Positions 38,144 through 46,456 of a stretch of 52,468 bases of DNA are shown here, piece after piece. The notes beneath the pieces are model-generated. The model worked only from the letters and a program-made list of their open reading frames with translations, did no database searches and was not told the DNA's origin. How positions within the stretch are numbered: the stretch's first letter is position 1; the number at the start of each line of letters is the position of its first letter. A program made the translations under genes and the position numbers. The stretch lies in contig JADYYE010000063.1 in the NCBI GenBank assembly GCA_020853815.1, positions 1 through 52,468 of the forward strand, given 5' to 3'. The stretch is from Phycisphaerales bacterium. Its GTDB lineage: Bacteria; Planctomycetota; Phycisphaerae; Phycisphaerales; UBA1924.

Positions 38144-39163
38144 CTACTGTCCCGGCGACTGTTCGGCTGGCGTTCGCACGCCCAGCACCTGACCGTTCAC
38201 AAACGCAAACTTCTGCCCGCCGATGTCGAACACCGCGCGCTCGCCGGTTCCATCGACAAACGTCAAGTCCAACACCTTGCCGCCCGGCGGCAGCACGGCA
38301 CGCTCATTCGTCTTGGTGTTCAGCACCCAGGCCTCAACGCCACGCTCCGTCCGCACCACCCCCACCAGCTTCCAGTCGTTGTAGGGCGGCGCCGGCGGCG
38401 GCGCGGGAGGCGGCGCAGGCGCCGGCGTCTGCGCCACCACCGTCGGCGGCGGAGCGGGCGGCGGCGCGGGTGGCGGCGGCTCGCGGAACATGTTCTTCCC
38501 CGCCACCGCGCTCCACATCGCTTCCATCGTCTGCGGCGGCGGAACCACCGTCGGCTCCTTGTCCGCCTTCGCCAGGTCCGGCGCGATCATCGTCGACACG
38601 CTCACCTGGAACTCAAACTGCTCGCGATCCTTGCTCACCCTGGGCTTGATCGAGAAATCGTCGACGCGATGCACCCACGCCTGTGCCTGCACCGACGCCA
38701 GCGCCCGCAGCACCTGATCCAGCGTGCCCGTCCCCTTCAGCGTCCCTTCGATCACGCTGAAATCGGGCTGCTTCTGCTGCCCGATCGCACGCTTGAGCGT
38801 TGATTGCACGCCCTTGGCGTTGCGCAGCGGGCTGGCCTGGGCCCTCGGCTGCCCGGTCTGCACGACCACGCCGCCCAGCCCGCTCTGGGCCGCGATCTGG
38901 TTCAATCCGTCGCGGAACCGCTTGTCGACCACGTCGAGCTTCGCGCCCAGCGTGGTCGCGCCGAACTCCGTGAGCTTTTTGTTCACCACCGCCCGCTGCC
39001 TGAGCAGTCCGACGAGGCGCTGCTCCTCGTCGCGGGCCGCCTTGATCTTCCCGAGCAGTTCATCCCGCGGGCCCGCATGGACGAACAGATACGCGCCGAA
39101 GATCGCCGCCGCCGCGCCCGCGCCGCCCAGCCACCACTTGCCCCGAGACGCCAGGAGGTTCAT
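38144..39163 (-). CDS. GspM/PilO-like protein fused to a GspC/PilP-like domain
   Basis: A 339-residue bitopic inner-membrane protein. A single N-terminal helix (about residues 10-28) is followed by a coiled coil (about 33-65) and an alpha/beta region (about 70-200), the plan of GspM and PilO. A Pro/Ala-rich linker (about 227-260) then leads to DWKLVGVVRTERGVEAWVLN and VLDLTFVDGTGERAVF, a small beta domain like the GspC homology region and PilP, which contacts the secretin N0 domain. GspC and GspM are normally separate proteins, so this is a probable fusion. Its ATG overlaps the gspL stop by four bases; gspD starts 56 bases downstream. Confidence 0.78.
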   Translation of the reverse strand: MNLLASRGKWWLGGAGAAAAIFGAYLFVHAGPRDELLGKIKAARDEEQRLVGLLRQRAVVNKKLTEFGATTLGAKLDVVDKRFRDGLNQIAAQSGLGGVVVQTGQPRAQASPLRNAKGVQSTLKRAIGQQKQPDFSVIEGTLKGTGTLDQVLRALASVQAQAWVHRVDDFSIKPRVSKDREQFEFQVSVSTMIAPDLAKADKEPTVVPPPQTMEAMWSAVAGKNMFREPPPPAPPPAPPPTVVAQTPAPAPPPAPPPAPPYNDWKLVGVVRTERGVEAWVLNTKTNERAVLPPGGKVLDLTFVDGTGERAVFDIGGQKFAFVNGQVLGVRTPAEQSPGQ

Positions 39164-40872
39164 GAACCACCTCCCGCCTTGGGCGCTTCGGTCGGCTTCT
39201 GGTCCGGCGCAGGCTCAGGAGGCGGAGCCGCGTTCGCCTTGTTCGCGGGCGGCGTGGAGTTCGCGGGCGGCGTCGGATGCGCTGCGGGAGTCGCGGGCGC
39301 CTTGGCGCCAGACTTCGCCTCCTTGGACTTGTCACCGGCCTTCGCCGGCGGCTTCTCGGGGAGCGCCATCGGCGTGCTCAACTCAAAGCCGAACTTTTCC
39401 GCCACGTCCGCGCCCTTACTCTCCACGCGGTACAGCTCGCTCTGCACCAGCGTCTCGCGCAGGCCCGTCGCCACCGCGCGCGACTTCATCGTTCCCTCGA
39501 TCGAGATCGCCGCGTCACGCGCCGGCGCCCACTTCCCGTCCGGGTACCGCGTCCCGCCCGGCACATACTCCGCCGAGGCCTTGAGGTGCCCGTTCAGCTC
39601 GTTGAGAATCGATTGATTCGTCGGCGGGAATCGCTCGCTGATCGCGTTCACATGCGGGAGCCACTGCACGCCCGAATCGCGCCACGTCTCGATGTGCGAC
39701 AGCCGCGCGTGCTGAACGAGGAACGCCTCGTAGTCCTTGGCCTTGCCCGCGGCGTCGCCCTGCGCCTGCGTGACCTCGCTCTCCAATTCGGCCAGGCGCT
39801 GGTTCGACAGCACCACCCCCCCGCCGCCGAACACGATCATTCCCAGCACGCCCAGGAGCGCCGCCTTGCGCACCCTCGCGTTCTTGTCCGGCGCCCTTCG
39901 GGGCGCCGCGAAATCCAGCGTCGGCGCGCCCAGCACCCACTCGTACAGCAGTCCCGCCAGGGGCGCGATCGCCGTCAGGTCATCCGGCGAAATCGTCGCC
40001 TCGCACGTCACCCGCGAGGGCAGCCCCGTCAGGCTCCACGACGCCTCGAGCTGCTTGCCGCAGCTCTCGCCCGCCAGCCGCGCCGTCTCGCCCGCGCCCA
40101 GCACCGTCACGCCGCCGAGGTCCAGCGCCGGGCTCCCGGCGCGATGGCTCGCCCAGGTGCGCTTGGCCTCGACGCTCAACCGCTCCGCGAAGCTCTCTCG
40201 ATCCTCCGCGCTCTGCGGGAGCGCCACGTCAACCGAGCGCGCGAACGTCATCGCGCCGTCCTCGACCACCACGAACTCCGCCGTCGCGCGCCCCAGCGTC
40301 ACGCCCAGCACGCCCGCCCCCTGGCGGATCGACGCCTCGGTCAGCATCGCCGCCGTTCCCGCGCCCCGCATTCCGATGCGGCGCACCGGCCAGCCCAGCC
40401 CCTCGCCCAACGCCCGGAACCACGCCGCCCGATCCCCCGGGATCGCCGCCGCCATCACCGACAGCGACGGATGCCCGCTGGAATCCGGCGTCGCCAACCC
40501 CGATTTCATCGGCACGTAGTCGATCGACGCGCCCTCCGCCGACACCGCCAGCTGGCGGCCCATCTGCAGCGCGACCGCCCCCGCCAGATCGCCCTCGTCG
40601 GTCTCCTCGCTCACCGGGAGCGACAGCCGCTTCAGCACCACGTCGGCGCGCGGCACGCCGATCACGAGCTTGCTCTTGGCAAACCCCGCCTCGCGCAGCA
40701 CGCCCGCGATCCATCGACCGCAGCTCGCGCCGTCCTCGATCGACACGCCCTCGGGCGCGTCGGCCACCGCCACGCGCCGGATTTCGACGCCGCCCACCGA
40801 CACCACGCCCTGCAGCGCCGCCACCCGCCCGCGCTCGAAATCAACCACCGTGAACAACCCGCGCGTGCTCAT
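39160..40872 (-). CDS. gspL: GspL-like assembly protein (PilM plus PilN architecture)
   Basis: A 570-residue protein of the inner-membrane platform. Residues 1-330 look like the actin-like cytoplasmic PilM/GspL domain (opening GLFTVVDFERGRVAALQ; later GVPRADVVLKRLSLP). A membrane helix at about 345-363 (LLGVLGMIVFGGGGVVL) is followed by a coiled coil and a PilN-like ferredoxin fold, then a tail of about 80 residues rich in Pro, Ala and Lys. It would bind the GspE ATPase on the inside and GspM on the outside. The start at 40872 follows GGAGG eight bases upstream and overlaps the gspK stop (ATGA). Confidence 0.83.
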   Translation of the reverse strand: MSTRGLFTVVDFERGRVAALQGVVSVGGVEIRRVAVADAPEGVSIEDGASCGRWIAGVLREAGFAKSKLVIGVPRADVVLKRLSLPVSEETDEGDLAGAVALQMGRQLAVSAEGASIDYVPMKSGLATPDSSGHPSLSVMAAAIPGDRAAWFRALGEGLGWPVRRIGMRGAGTAAMLTEASIRQGAGVLGVTLGRATAEFVVVEDGAMTFARSVDVALPQSAEDRESFAERLSVEAKRTWASHRAGSPALDLGGVTVLGAGETARLAGESCGKQLEASWSLTGLPSRVTCEATISPDDLTAIAPLAGLLYEWVLGAPTLDFAAPRRAPDKNARVRKAALLGVLGMIVFGGGGVVLSNQRLAELESEVTQAQGDAAGKAKDYEAFLVQHARLSHIETWRDSGVQWLPHVNAISERFPPTNQSILNELNGHLKASAEYVPGGTRYPDGKWAPARDAAISIEGTMKSRAVATGLRETLVQSELYRVESKGADVAEKFGFELSTPMALPEKPPAKAGDKSKEAKSGAKAPATPAAHPTPPANSTPPANKANAAPPPEPAPDQKPTEAPKAGGGS

Positions 40873-42614
40873 GGTGAACTCCCTCCCGGCCCGCCCGGCC
40901 GCCCGCGCGTGGACCAACGCCCCACCCGATCATCGCCGCGCTCGGGCGCCTTGGGCGCTGCCCCGGGCGCCGTGGGTGGATCTCGGTCTGAATATGCATC
41001 GATCGCGCTTGTCATCGCCTCGGCGTCCATGCCTTCCAGCGAGAGGCCCGCGTCGATTTCCTCGTCGCCAAAGTCGAGCTCCGCGCTCGGGCCCCGATCC
41101 GAGGACGGTACGCCGCCCGACAAGCCGTCGGGCTCCGATTCCCCCGGTCCTTCACCCGGAAGTTCGCCCGAAGGCTCACCCCTCAGGCCCGGCTCGCGCG
41201 CATCCGGCCGTCCCGGCATCAGGTGGCGAATCTCGTCGAGCGTCACGTCGCGCAGGTACGCCACCCGCGGCCGTTCCGCCGCCACGTCGATCACCGCTTC
41301 GTACACCACCCGCCCCGACCAATCGTCGCTCGCCGCCCGCGGCTGGCTCGTCATCGCGTCGTCGCGCCCGCGGATTCCGCTCGATTCAAACGCAAAGCCC
41401 GTCCCGGACTGGTCGCGCGCCGATCCGCTCGACGCGCTCCCCGACACGCCGCCCACCACCATCCCCGCCTCGATCCGCACCCGCCACTGCAGGCAGCGCG
41501 TCGTGATGTGATCGACCGCCTCCTGGAACTGCTCGACGCTGACCAGCCCTTCGGTGAGCGGCCAGGTCACGAGCGCCCGGCTCTCCTCGCTCAAACGCGA
41601 GCGGGCTCCCACGATCGCCTCCGCGCTCTCGGGCGTCATCCCGGGCACGCCCGCGAGCACGCCCGCGCCGGCGCGGTTGATGTCCACCCGCCCGGGCACG
41701 TAGACCCCCCGCGCCGCGCTGTACGCATCCAGCAGCACGCCCCACTCGCCCTCCGGCACCGCCAGCTGCCGCAGCACCGCAACGATGTCCGACGCGCTCC
41801 CGAACTTCGTGCCCGCGCTCATCACGCGCTCGACCGCCTGCGCCCCCTCACCCCCGAACCGCGCCGTGATCTGCTCGCCAAGCTCCTTCGACCAGCCGTT
41901 CGCCAGGTTGATCCGCACCCGCCCCGCGTGCTCGTCGCCGCCCGGCCCGACCCCCGCCTGAACATCCGGGTCGCACGAGAGCGCCGTCAGCACCTTTCGC
42001 GGATCGGCCCGCGAGGCGTCATCGCTTCCGCCCGGCAGCGCCGCGTCGCCCACCGTGGGCCCGGGCACGCCCGAGGTCGATCCCGGCCTCGCGCCCGCCC
42101 CCGCGCCCGTCGTCGCGCCGCCCTCGCCCTTGGGCGGCGAGAGATCGATCGATTCCACCGCGGCGACCATGCCGCCCCGACGCGCCGCGATGATCGGGTC
42201 CGCCTCGGGACCGACCAGCGCTCGCAACGCTTCATCGGGCGTGGTGTTCACGTTCGCCCGGGCCGCCTCCGCGATCGCGTCGCCCTCGGCGTCGAGCGAC
42301 ACCAGCCGCACCACGCCCCGCCGCCCGCCCAACTCAAACAGCGTCCACTCGCTCGTGAGCGCGGGCGTCGCGCCCCTGAGCATCGCGATCCGTTGATCGG
42401 CAATTTCCGCCATCGCGGCCTGCACGCCCGACCACGCCAGCGCCCGCGCCTGGCGTCGCGACAACGACGCGCTCGCGCCGTGCGCCTGCGCGCCCGTCGC
42501 CGCCGCGAGCGTCGCGCCGATCAGCGCCACCAGCACCACGATCATCATCACCGCCGGGAGCATCACGCCCCGGCGCGATCGCCGCTCGGACCTGGAAGTT
42601 ACGGGGCGGGTCAT
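40869..42614 (-). CDS. gspK: General secretion pathway protein GspK, minor pseudopilin
   Basis: A 581-residue minor pseudopilin, longer than typical GspK (about 320). The N-terminus has a basic leader, then RRGVMLPAVMMIVVLVALIG, a class III signal-like helix. The globular part includes an INRAGAGVLAGVPGMTPESAEAIV segment, a helix-hairpin-helix-like motif typical of GspK, and the usual alpha domain around LINLANGWSKELGEQI-like sequence. Extra length is a Gly/Ala/Pro-rich loop near residue 170 and a Pro/Gly/Ser/Asp/Glu-rich C-terminus. GspK caps the pseudopilus with GspI and GspJ. ATGA overlaps join it to gspJ and gspL. Confidence 0.86.
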   Translation of the reverse strand: MTRPVTSRSERRSRRGVMLPAVMMIVVLVALIGATLAAATGAQAHGASASLSRRQARALAWSGVQAAMAEIADQRIAMLRGATPALTSEWTLFELGGRRGVVRLVSLDAEGDAIAEAARANVNTTPDEALRALVGPEADPIIAARRGGMVAAVESIDLSPPKGEGGATTGAGAGARPGSTSGVPGPTVGDAALPGGSDDASRADPRKVLTALSCDPDVQAGVGPGGDEHAGRVRINLANGWSKELGEQITARFGGEGAQAVERVMSAGTKFGSASDIVAVLRQLAVPEGEWGVLLDAYSAARGVYVPGRVDINRAGAGVLAGVPGMTPESAEAIVGARSRLSEESRALVTWPLTEGLVSVEQFQEAVDHITTRCLQWRVRIEAGMVVGGVSGSASSGSARDQSGTGFAFESSGIRGRDDAMTSQPRAASDDWSGRVVYEAVIDVAAERPRVAYLRDVTLDEIRHLMPGRPDAREPGLRGEPSGELPGEGPGESEPDGLSGGVPSSDRGPSAELDFGDEEIDAGLSLEGMDAEAMTSAIDAYSDRDPPTAPGAAPKAPERGDDRVGRWSTRGRPGGPGGSSP

Positions 42615-43252
42615 GCGCCCTCCTTCCAGCCCGCGCTGGGCCCGTCGGGGATGCAGATGACCCGGCGCCGATCGGGCGGATCGATCTCCATGTCCTGGGT
42701 CGAGTCCTCCACGTCGCGCTCGCCCCGCCCCGTCGTCCAGATCGCCACCTCGACCGCGACCGGCAGCCCGCGCCGATCACTCGAGAACGACGACGACCAC
42801 GACGAGCCGTCGTAGTAGCGGAACCGCACGCGCGAGACGTTCTCCGCGATCGTCTCGGGGCGCGGCGTGCGCGGATCGTGCTGATCGCGCCGCGCCACAT
42901 CGATGAAACCACCCGCGAACGCGTAGCGCGAATGGATGCCGTCGCTCCTGGTCCCGCCCGACACGCCGCGCGTGAAGATCGAGATCGAGCGGGCATCTCC
43001 CTTGACGCCCGGCGAGCCGTCCGGCGCGACCGCGGCACAGGCGAACAAGTCCGACTCCACGGAATCAAGCAGGAGCTCCACCCCGCGATCGCGCGTCATC
43101 GCCTCGATCACCTGGTCGCGCCTCCGCGAAAGATCCGCCACGAACGCGAACACCAGCGACGACAGCACGATCAAGAGCGCGAGCGCGAGGATCGCCTCAA
43201 AGAGCGTGAACGCCGCCGAGCCGCGCCCGGGATAGATCGGGTGGGTGCTCAT
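42611..43252 (-). CDS. gspJ: GspJ-like minor pseudopilin
   Basis: A 213-residue pseudopilin. The leader (about 14 residues) ends at GSAA before FTLFEAILALALLIVLSSLV, with Glu at position +5 and Ala rather than Gly before the cleavage site. A beta-rich domain follows (SRVRFRYYDGSSW, VAVEVAIWTTG), as in GspJ. ATG 43252 follows GGGGAGGG and overlaps the gspI stop by four bases. Assignment as J rather than I or H rests on order and on the C-terminal strands. Confidence 0.82.
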   Translation of the reverse strand: MSTHPIYPGRGSAAFTLFEAILALALLIVLSSLVFAFVADLSRRRDQVIEAMTRDRGVELLLDSVESDLFACAAVAPDGSPGVKGDARSISIFTRGVSGGTRSDGIHSRYAFAGGFIDVARRDQHDPRTPRPETIAENVSRVRFRYYDGSSWSSSFSSDRRGLPVAVEVAIWTTGRGERDVEDSTQDMEIDPPDRRRVICIPDGPSAGWKEGA

Positions 43253-43707
43253 CGGTCCCTCCCCGCGGCGTCGCGCCCGACCGTGTCCAGGGCGCTCTGG
43301 CCGAGACGCACAAGCTGGTGCATCGTGAACGACGCCGGCGGCAGGGTCGGGTCGTCGCGTCGCGCCGTGACCGAAACTTTCGTCAGTCCCGGGAAGGCCG
43401 AGGCCTCGGTGGCGATGTCGATCCGCCACGCGCCGGTGGGCGGCGCGTCGTCGAAACCCGTCGGCGCGTCGGGGTCATCCGTGGGCCAATCGGGCACGGG
43501 GCCATTGAGCGACTCGGGCGTCGCCAGGCCCGACTCGATCCGCGCCAGCGCCGACTGGGCCAGGTCCGCCGCGATGTGCTGGTCGCGGGCCTGGCGCAGC
43601 GAATCCTGCGCGCGACGAACGATCGACGAGATCGTGATCGCCGCCGCGACAAAGATCGCGACCGAGAGCAGCAATTCGAGCAGGAGCTGGCCGCGCCGGG
43701 AGTTCAT
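43249..43707 (-). CDS. gspI: GspI-like minor pseudopilin
   Basis: A 152-residue pseudopilin. The short leader MNSRRG is cleaved before QLLLELLLSVAIFVAAAI; Glu is at +5, but the usual Phe at +1 is Gln. The C-terminal domain is small (WRIDIATEASAFPGLTKVSVTARR), compatible with GspI, the smallest tip protein. It is translationally coupled on both sides (ATGA with gspH and gspJ). In-frame codons upstream of 43707 fall inside gspH and lack a ribosome-binding site. Confidence 0.75.
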   Translation of the reverse strand: MNSRRGQLLLELLLSVAIFVAAAITISSIVRRAQDSLRQARDQHIAADLAQSALARIESGLATPESLNGPVPDWPTDDPDAPTGFDDAPPTGAWRIDIATEASAFPGLTKVSVTARRDDPTLPPASFTMHQLVRLGQSALDTVGRDAAGRDR

Positions 43708-44399
43708 GAGCCACCCCCGGTTGGCGACGAGCCGCCCGAGGGGGTGCTTGTGGTCTCGGCATCGGGCCCGGTCCCCACGGTTTCGCTCTCGTCCTTGTTC
43801 CCGAGCGGGTCCGCGCTCGGCGTGGTGTCGATCGTGCGAGCACGCACGTTGGACGTCCACTCGCTCAGGGTGAATCGCGTGCGCCGCGTGGCGGAGGTGA
43901 CCAGGTCGAATTGCCCGCCCGCGCAGCGCCCGTCGGGGAACGCGAGCGTGAGCGTCGTTCGAGCCCCCGCGGGCGTCACGACGCTTTCCACGATCGGCGT
44001 GGCCCCGAACGCGCTCGATTCCGCTCCGCCCGACGGCGGGGGCACCGGCCGCGGCGCGTTCGCGCCCGGGGTCGTCACCGCCATGCCCGCCGGCAGGTCG
44101 ATCGAGAAGAGCTCACGCACCACGCCCGCCTCGTCGTCGCCCGTCTCGACGCGCGACCCGACCAGCCTGACGTGATCGGGTTCCGCCACCGCGACGAGCA
44201 AGATCGGGACTCCTCTCCGCTGTGACTCGCTGCTGGCCCGCGAGCACGCGGCCTTGGCGATCTCCACCGCCTCACGCTCCGCGCGTCCCCGCGTCCGCTC
44301 CAGCATCGACGGGAGCACCAGGGCCGCGATCGCCAGCAGGATCGCGATCGCGATCACGACCTCCACGAGCGAGAACGCGCGGCGTCCGCCGTCGGCCAT
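43704..44399 (-). CDS. gspH: GspH-like minor pseudopilin
   Basis: A 231-residue pseudopilin, longer than usual. The leader MADGGRRA precedes FSLVEVVIAIAILLAIAALV, with Glu at +5 and Ala before the cleavage site. A beta-rich GspH-like domain follows (GVPILLVAVAEPDHVRLVG, ARTTLTLAFPDGRCAGG), and the last 35 residues are a Ser/Thr/Gly/Pro tail. It lies 67 bases after gspG; the gap shows no hairpin. Role: minor component connecting the tip complex to the GspG filament. Confidence 0.82.
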   Translation of the reverse strand: MADGGRRAFSLVEVVIAIAILLAIAALVLPSMLERTRGRAEREAVEIAKAACSRASSESQRRGVPILLVAVAEPDHVRLVGSRVETGDDEAGVVRELFSIDLPAGMAVTTPGANAPRPVPPPSGGAESSAFGATPIVESVVTPAGARTTLTLAFPDGRCAGGQFDLVTSATRRTRFTLSEWTSNVRARTIDTTPSADPLGNKDESETVGTGPDAETTSTPSGGSSPTGGGS

Positions 44400-44466
44400 G
44401 CCGCGGTTTTGAGATCGTGTGTTGGATCGAAGGGGAAGCACGACGCGTCCCCCGCGCACGAGGGCG

Positions 44467-44976
44467 TCAGCCGCCCGTCGTGCTCGAGCCTCCGGTGGTG
44501 GACGGCGTGCCGGAATCGGTCGGGGCGCCTTCGCCCTCGTCCGTCCAGTTCTTGATGTCGTCCTCGGTGCCCTCCTGCTTGTCGGGGCCGCTCGACCACA
44601 GGTCGTACTTGGTCTCGTCGCCGTGCTCACTCACCGCGCGATAGCCCCAGGGCGTGCCCCACTTGTCGGTCGGGATCGGGGACTTGAGTTCCGCGGACCA
44701 CTTGGTCGCGTCGGCGTCGGTCGACAGGGTGTCCTTGGACCACAGGACCGCCAGGCCCTCCTCCTCGGTCGGCCAACGGTCGTACTTCAGGTGGAACCCT
44801 TCCAGGGCGCTCTCGATGCTCTTGATCTGAACCTTCGCCAAGTCCTTGTCTGCGTCCTTCTTGCGCGATAGCACCGACAGGCCGACCAGCCCGCCGATCG
44901 CGACGATGATCGCGATCACGATCATGACCTCGAACAACGTGAACGCTGAACGGGCATACTTCGACTTCAACTCCAT
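44467..44976 (-). CDS. gspG: Major pseudopilin GspG
   Basis: A 169-residue major pseudopilin forming the piston-like pseudopilus. Leader MELKSKYARSA is cleaved before FTLFEVMIVIAIIVAIGGLV (Glu at +5, Ala before the site). The globular part carries the GspG signature DRWPTEEEGLAVLW, DKWGTPWGYRAVSE and the calcium-site region YDLWSSGPDKQEGTEDDI. The last 20 residues are a Ser/Thr/Gly tail. The start ATG follows AAGGAAG. A 278-base gap with strong hairpins separates it from gspF, so its level may be set separately from that of gspF. Confidence 0.95.
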   Translation of the reverse strand: MELKSKYARSAFTLFEVMIVIAIIVAIGGLVGLSVLSRKKDADKDLAKVQIKSIESALEGFHLKYDRWPTEEEGLAVLWSKDTLSTDADATKWSAELKSPIPTDKWGTPWGYRAVSEHGDETKYDLWSSGPDKQEGTEDDIKNWTDEGEGAPTDSGTPSTTGGSSTTGG

Positions 44977-45087
44977 TCGACTGCTTCCTTTCCGGCGCTG
45001 GGCCCAAGGACCCGGGGCGCCTCAAACTCCGGCGGCATCGGCTTCCTGCCCACGCCGCCACGCTGTCAGACTAGCAGACCGATGAAA

Positions 45088-45145
45088 CGCCGCCAAGTTG
45101 CGGCGGCGCATCACCGCGATATTGCGCACCAAAGCGGTGATGCGC
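45088..45145 (-). promoter_or_regulatory. Two strong hairpins between gspF and gspG
   Basis: A 12-base perfect inverted repeat, GCGCATCACCGC (45106-45117) and GCGGTGATGCGC (45134-45145), with a 16-base spacer, sits directly beside a 6-base stem CGCCGC/GCGGCG (45088-45105). In gspF-to-gspG direction the second hairpin is followed by only three T. It may attenuate transcription or protect the gspG mRNA 5' end. The rest of 44977-45254 has a weaker hairpin near 45177-45200 and no gene. Confidence 0.5.
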
Positions 45146-45254
45146 TGGGGGAAAGCACCGAATCGACGCATGTTCAGATTCCCGTGTAAATCGGGGATTT
45201 GAGGATTCGGAGGCTGGCAGGGGAATGGTCGCACGCGCGGACGACTCGCCCGCG

Positions 45255-46436
45255 TCATTGGCCGAGCTTGGTCATGGGCAGAATCAGGGCGATCGCCACG
45301 GTCGCCACCAGGCCCGCCATGACGAGAAGGAGCGACGGCTCGATCAGCTTCACCAGCGACGTGAGAAGGCGATCGACCCGCTTCTCGATCGTTTCCGCGA
45401 TCGTGATGAGCACATGGTCGAGGTTGTTGGCCGACTCACCGACCGAGATCATCTCGATGATGTCGTCGTCGAAGAGCCCGCTCTCGCCCATGGGCGGGGC
45501 CAGCGGTCGGCCGGAGCGAACGGACTCGGCCGCGCTGGCGATCGCGCGCTCCATCAGGCGGTTGCCGGCGGTCTCCTTGGCGATCTGCATGGCGGCCAGG
45601 AGCGGTACGCCGTTGTCGAGCATTGTGCCCAGCATCCGGCAGAAGCGGGCGGCCGCCAGCGACCTGGTGAGCGGCCCGATCAAGGGCGCGAACGTGCGCC
45701 AGTACTCGATCTTCTCGCGCACCGTGGGGCGTTTGAGCACCCAGCGGACGGCGAAGACGCCCGCCGCCAGGGCGATCAAAGTCCACATCCACCAGCGCGA
45801 CACAAGATCGCTCAGGGCCAGAACGAGCTTCGTGACGGTGGGCAGGTCGGGCACCGACTCAAACAGCACGCGGAATTGCGGCACAAAGACGATGAAAATC
45901 ACCGTGAGCGCGATCGAGCCCAACGCCGCCAGCAGCGCGGGATAGACCAGGCTGCCGATGACCTTTCCGCGAAGTTCGGCCTGGGACGTGACCAATTGCC
46001 CGAGTCGCTCGACCACCTTTTCAAGGAATCCGCCGCGCTCGCCGGCGCGGACCATGGCGACGTGAACGGAAGGGAAGACGCGTGGTCGGCGCGACATCGC
46101 TTCGGCCAGGTCGCCGCCGTCGGCGACGGACTCGGCAAGTTCGCGGAAGGCCGCGGCCATCGCGGGGTCGCTCTTGCGCCCGCCGAGCAGCTTGAGCGAT
46201 CGAAGCAGCGGCACACCGGCACGCAAAAGGTCGGCGAGCTGCAAGTAGGTTTGGCCGAGGCGTCGCGGTGAGACGTTCTTGCCCTTGCTGGCCGCCTGCT
46301 CGGCTTGCTCAATCGTAATGGGGAGAAGGCGGCGCCCTTCGAGTTCCGACAGCACCGCCTGCTCGCTGGCGCCGGCGAGCTCGCCCCGGATGCGCTTGCC
46401 CCCGGCGTCGAGGGCGATGTATCGAAACGTGGCCAC
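45255..46436 (-). CDS. gspF: Inner-membrane platform protein GspF
   Basis: A 393-residue polytopic protein at the centre of the secretion platform, contacting the GspE ATPase. Two homologous GspF domains are seen (about 60-190 and 265-390), with membrane helices near 165-190, 215-235 and 365-390. Conserved pieces include LADLLRAGVPLLRSL, ELRGKVIGSLVYPALL and RFCRMLGTMLDNGVPLL. The family N-terminus MATFRYIALD begins at a GTG; no Shine-Dalgarno is visible. Just upstream of this start is the octanucleotide array, so the array lies in the leader or promoter. It is the first T2SS gene in the window; gspE, usually next to gspF, is absent. Confidence 0.93.
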   Translation of the reverse strand: MATFRYIALDAGGKRIRGELAGASEQAVLSELEGRRLLPITIEQAEQAASKGKNVSPRRLGQTYLQLADLLRAGVPLLRSLKLLGGRKSDPAMAAAFRELAESVADGGDLAEAMSRRPRVFPSVHVAMVRAGERGGFLEKVVERLGQLVTSQAELRGKVIGSLVYPALLAALGSIALTVIFIVFVPQFRVLFESVPDLPTVTKLVLALSDLVSRWWMWTLIALAAGVFAVRWVLKRPTVREKIEYWRTFAPLIGPLTRSLAAARFCRMLGTMLDNGVPLLAAMQIAKETAGNRLMERAIASAAESVRSGRPLAPPMGESGLFDDDIIEMISVGESANNLDHVLITIAETIEKRVDRLLTSLVKLIEPSLLLVMAGLVATVAIALILPMTKLGQ

Positions 46437-46456
46437 GGGGAGAGTTTAGCGGAGAA

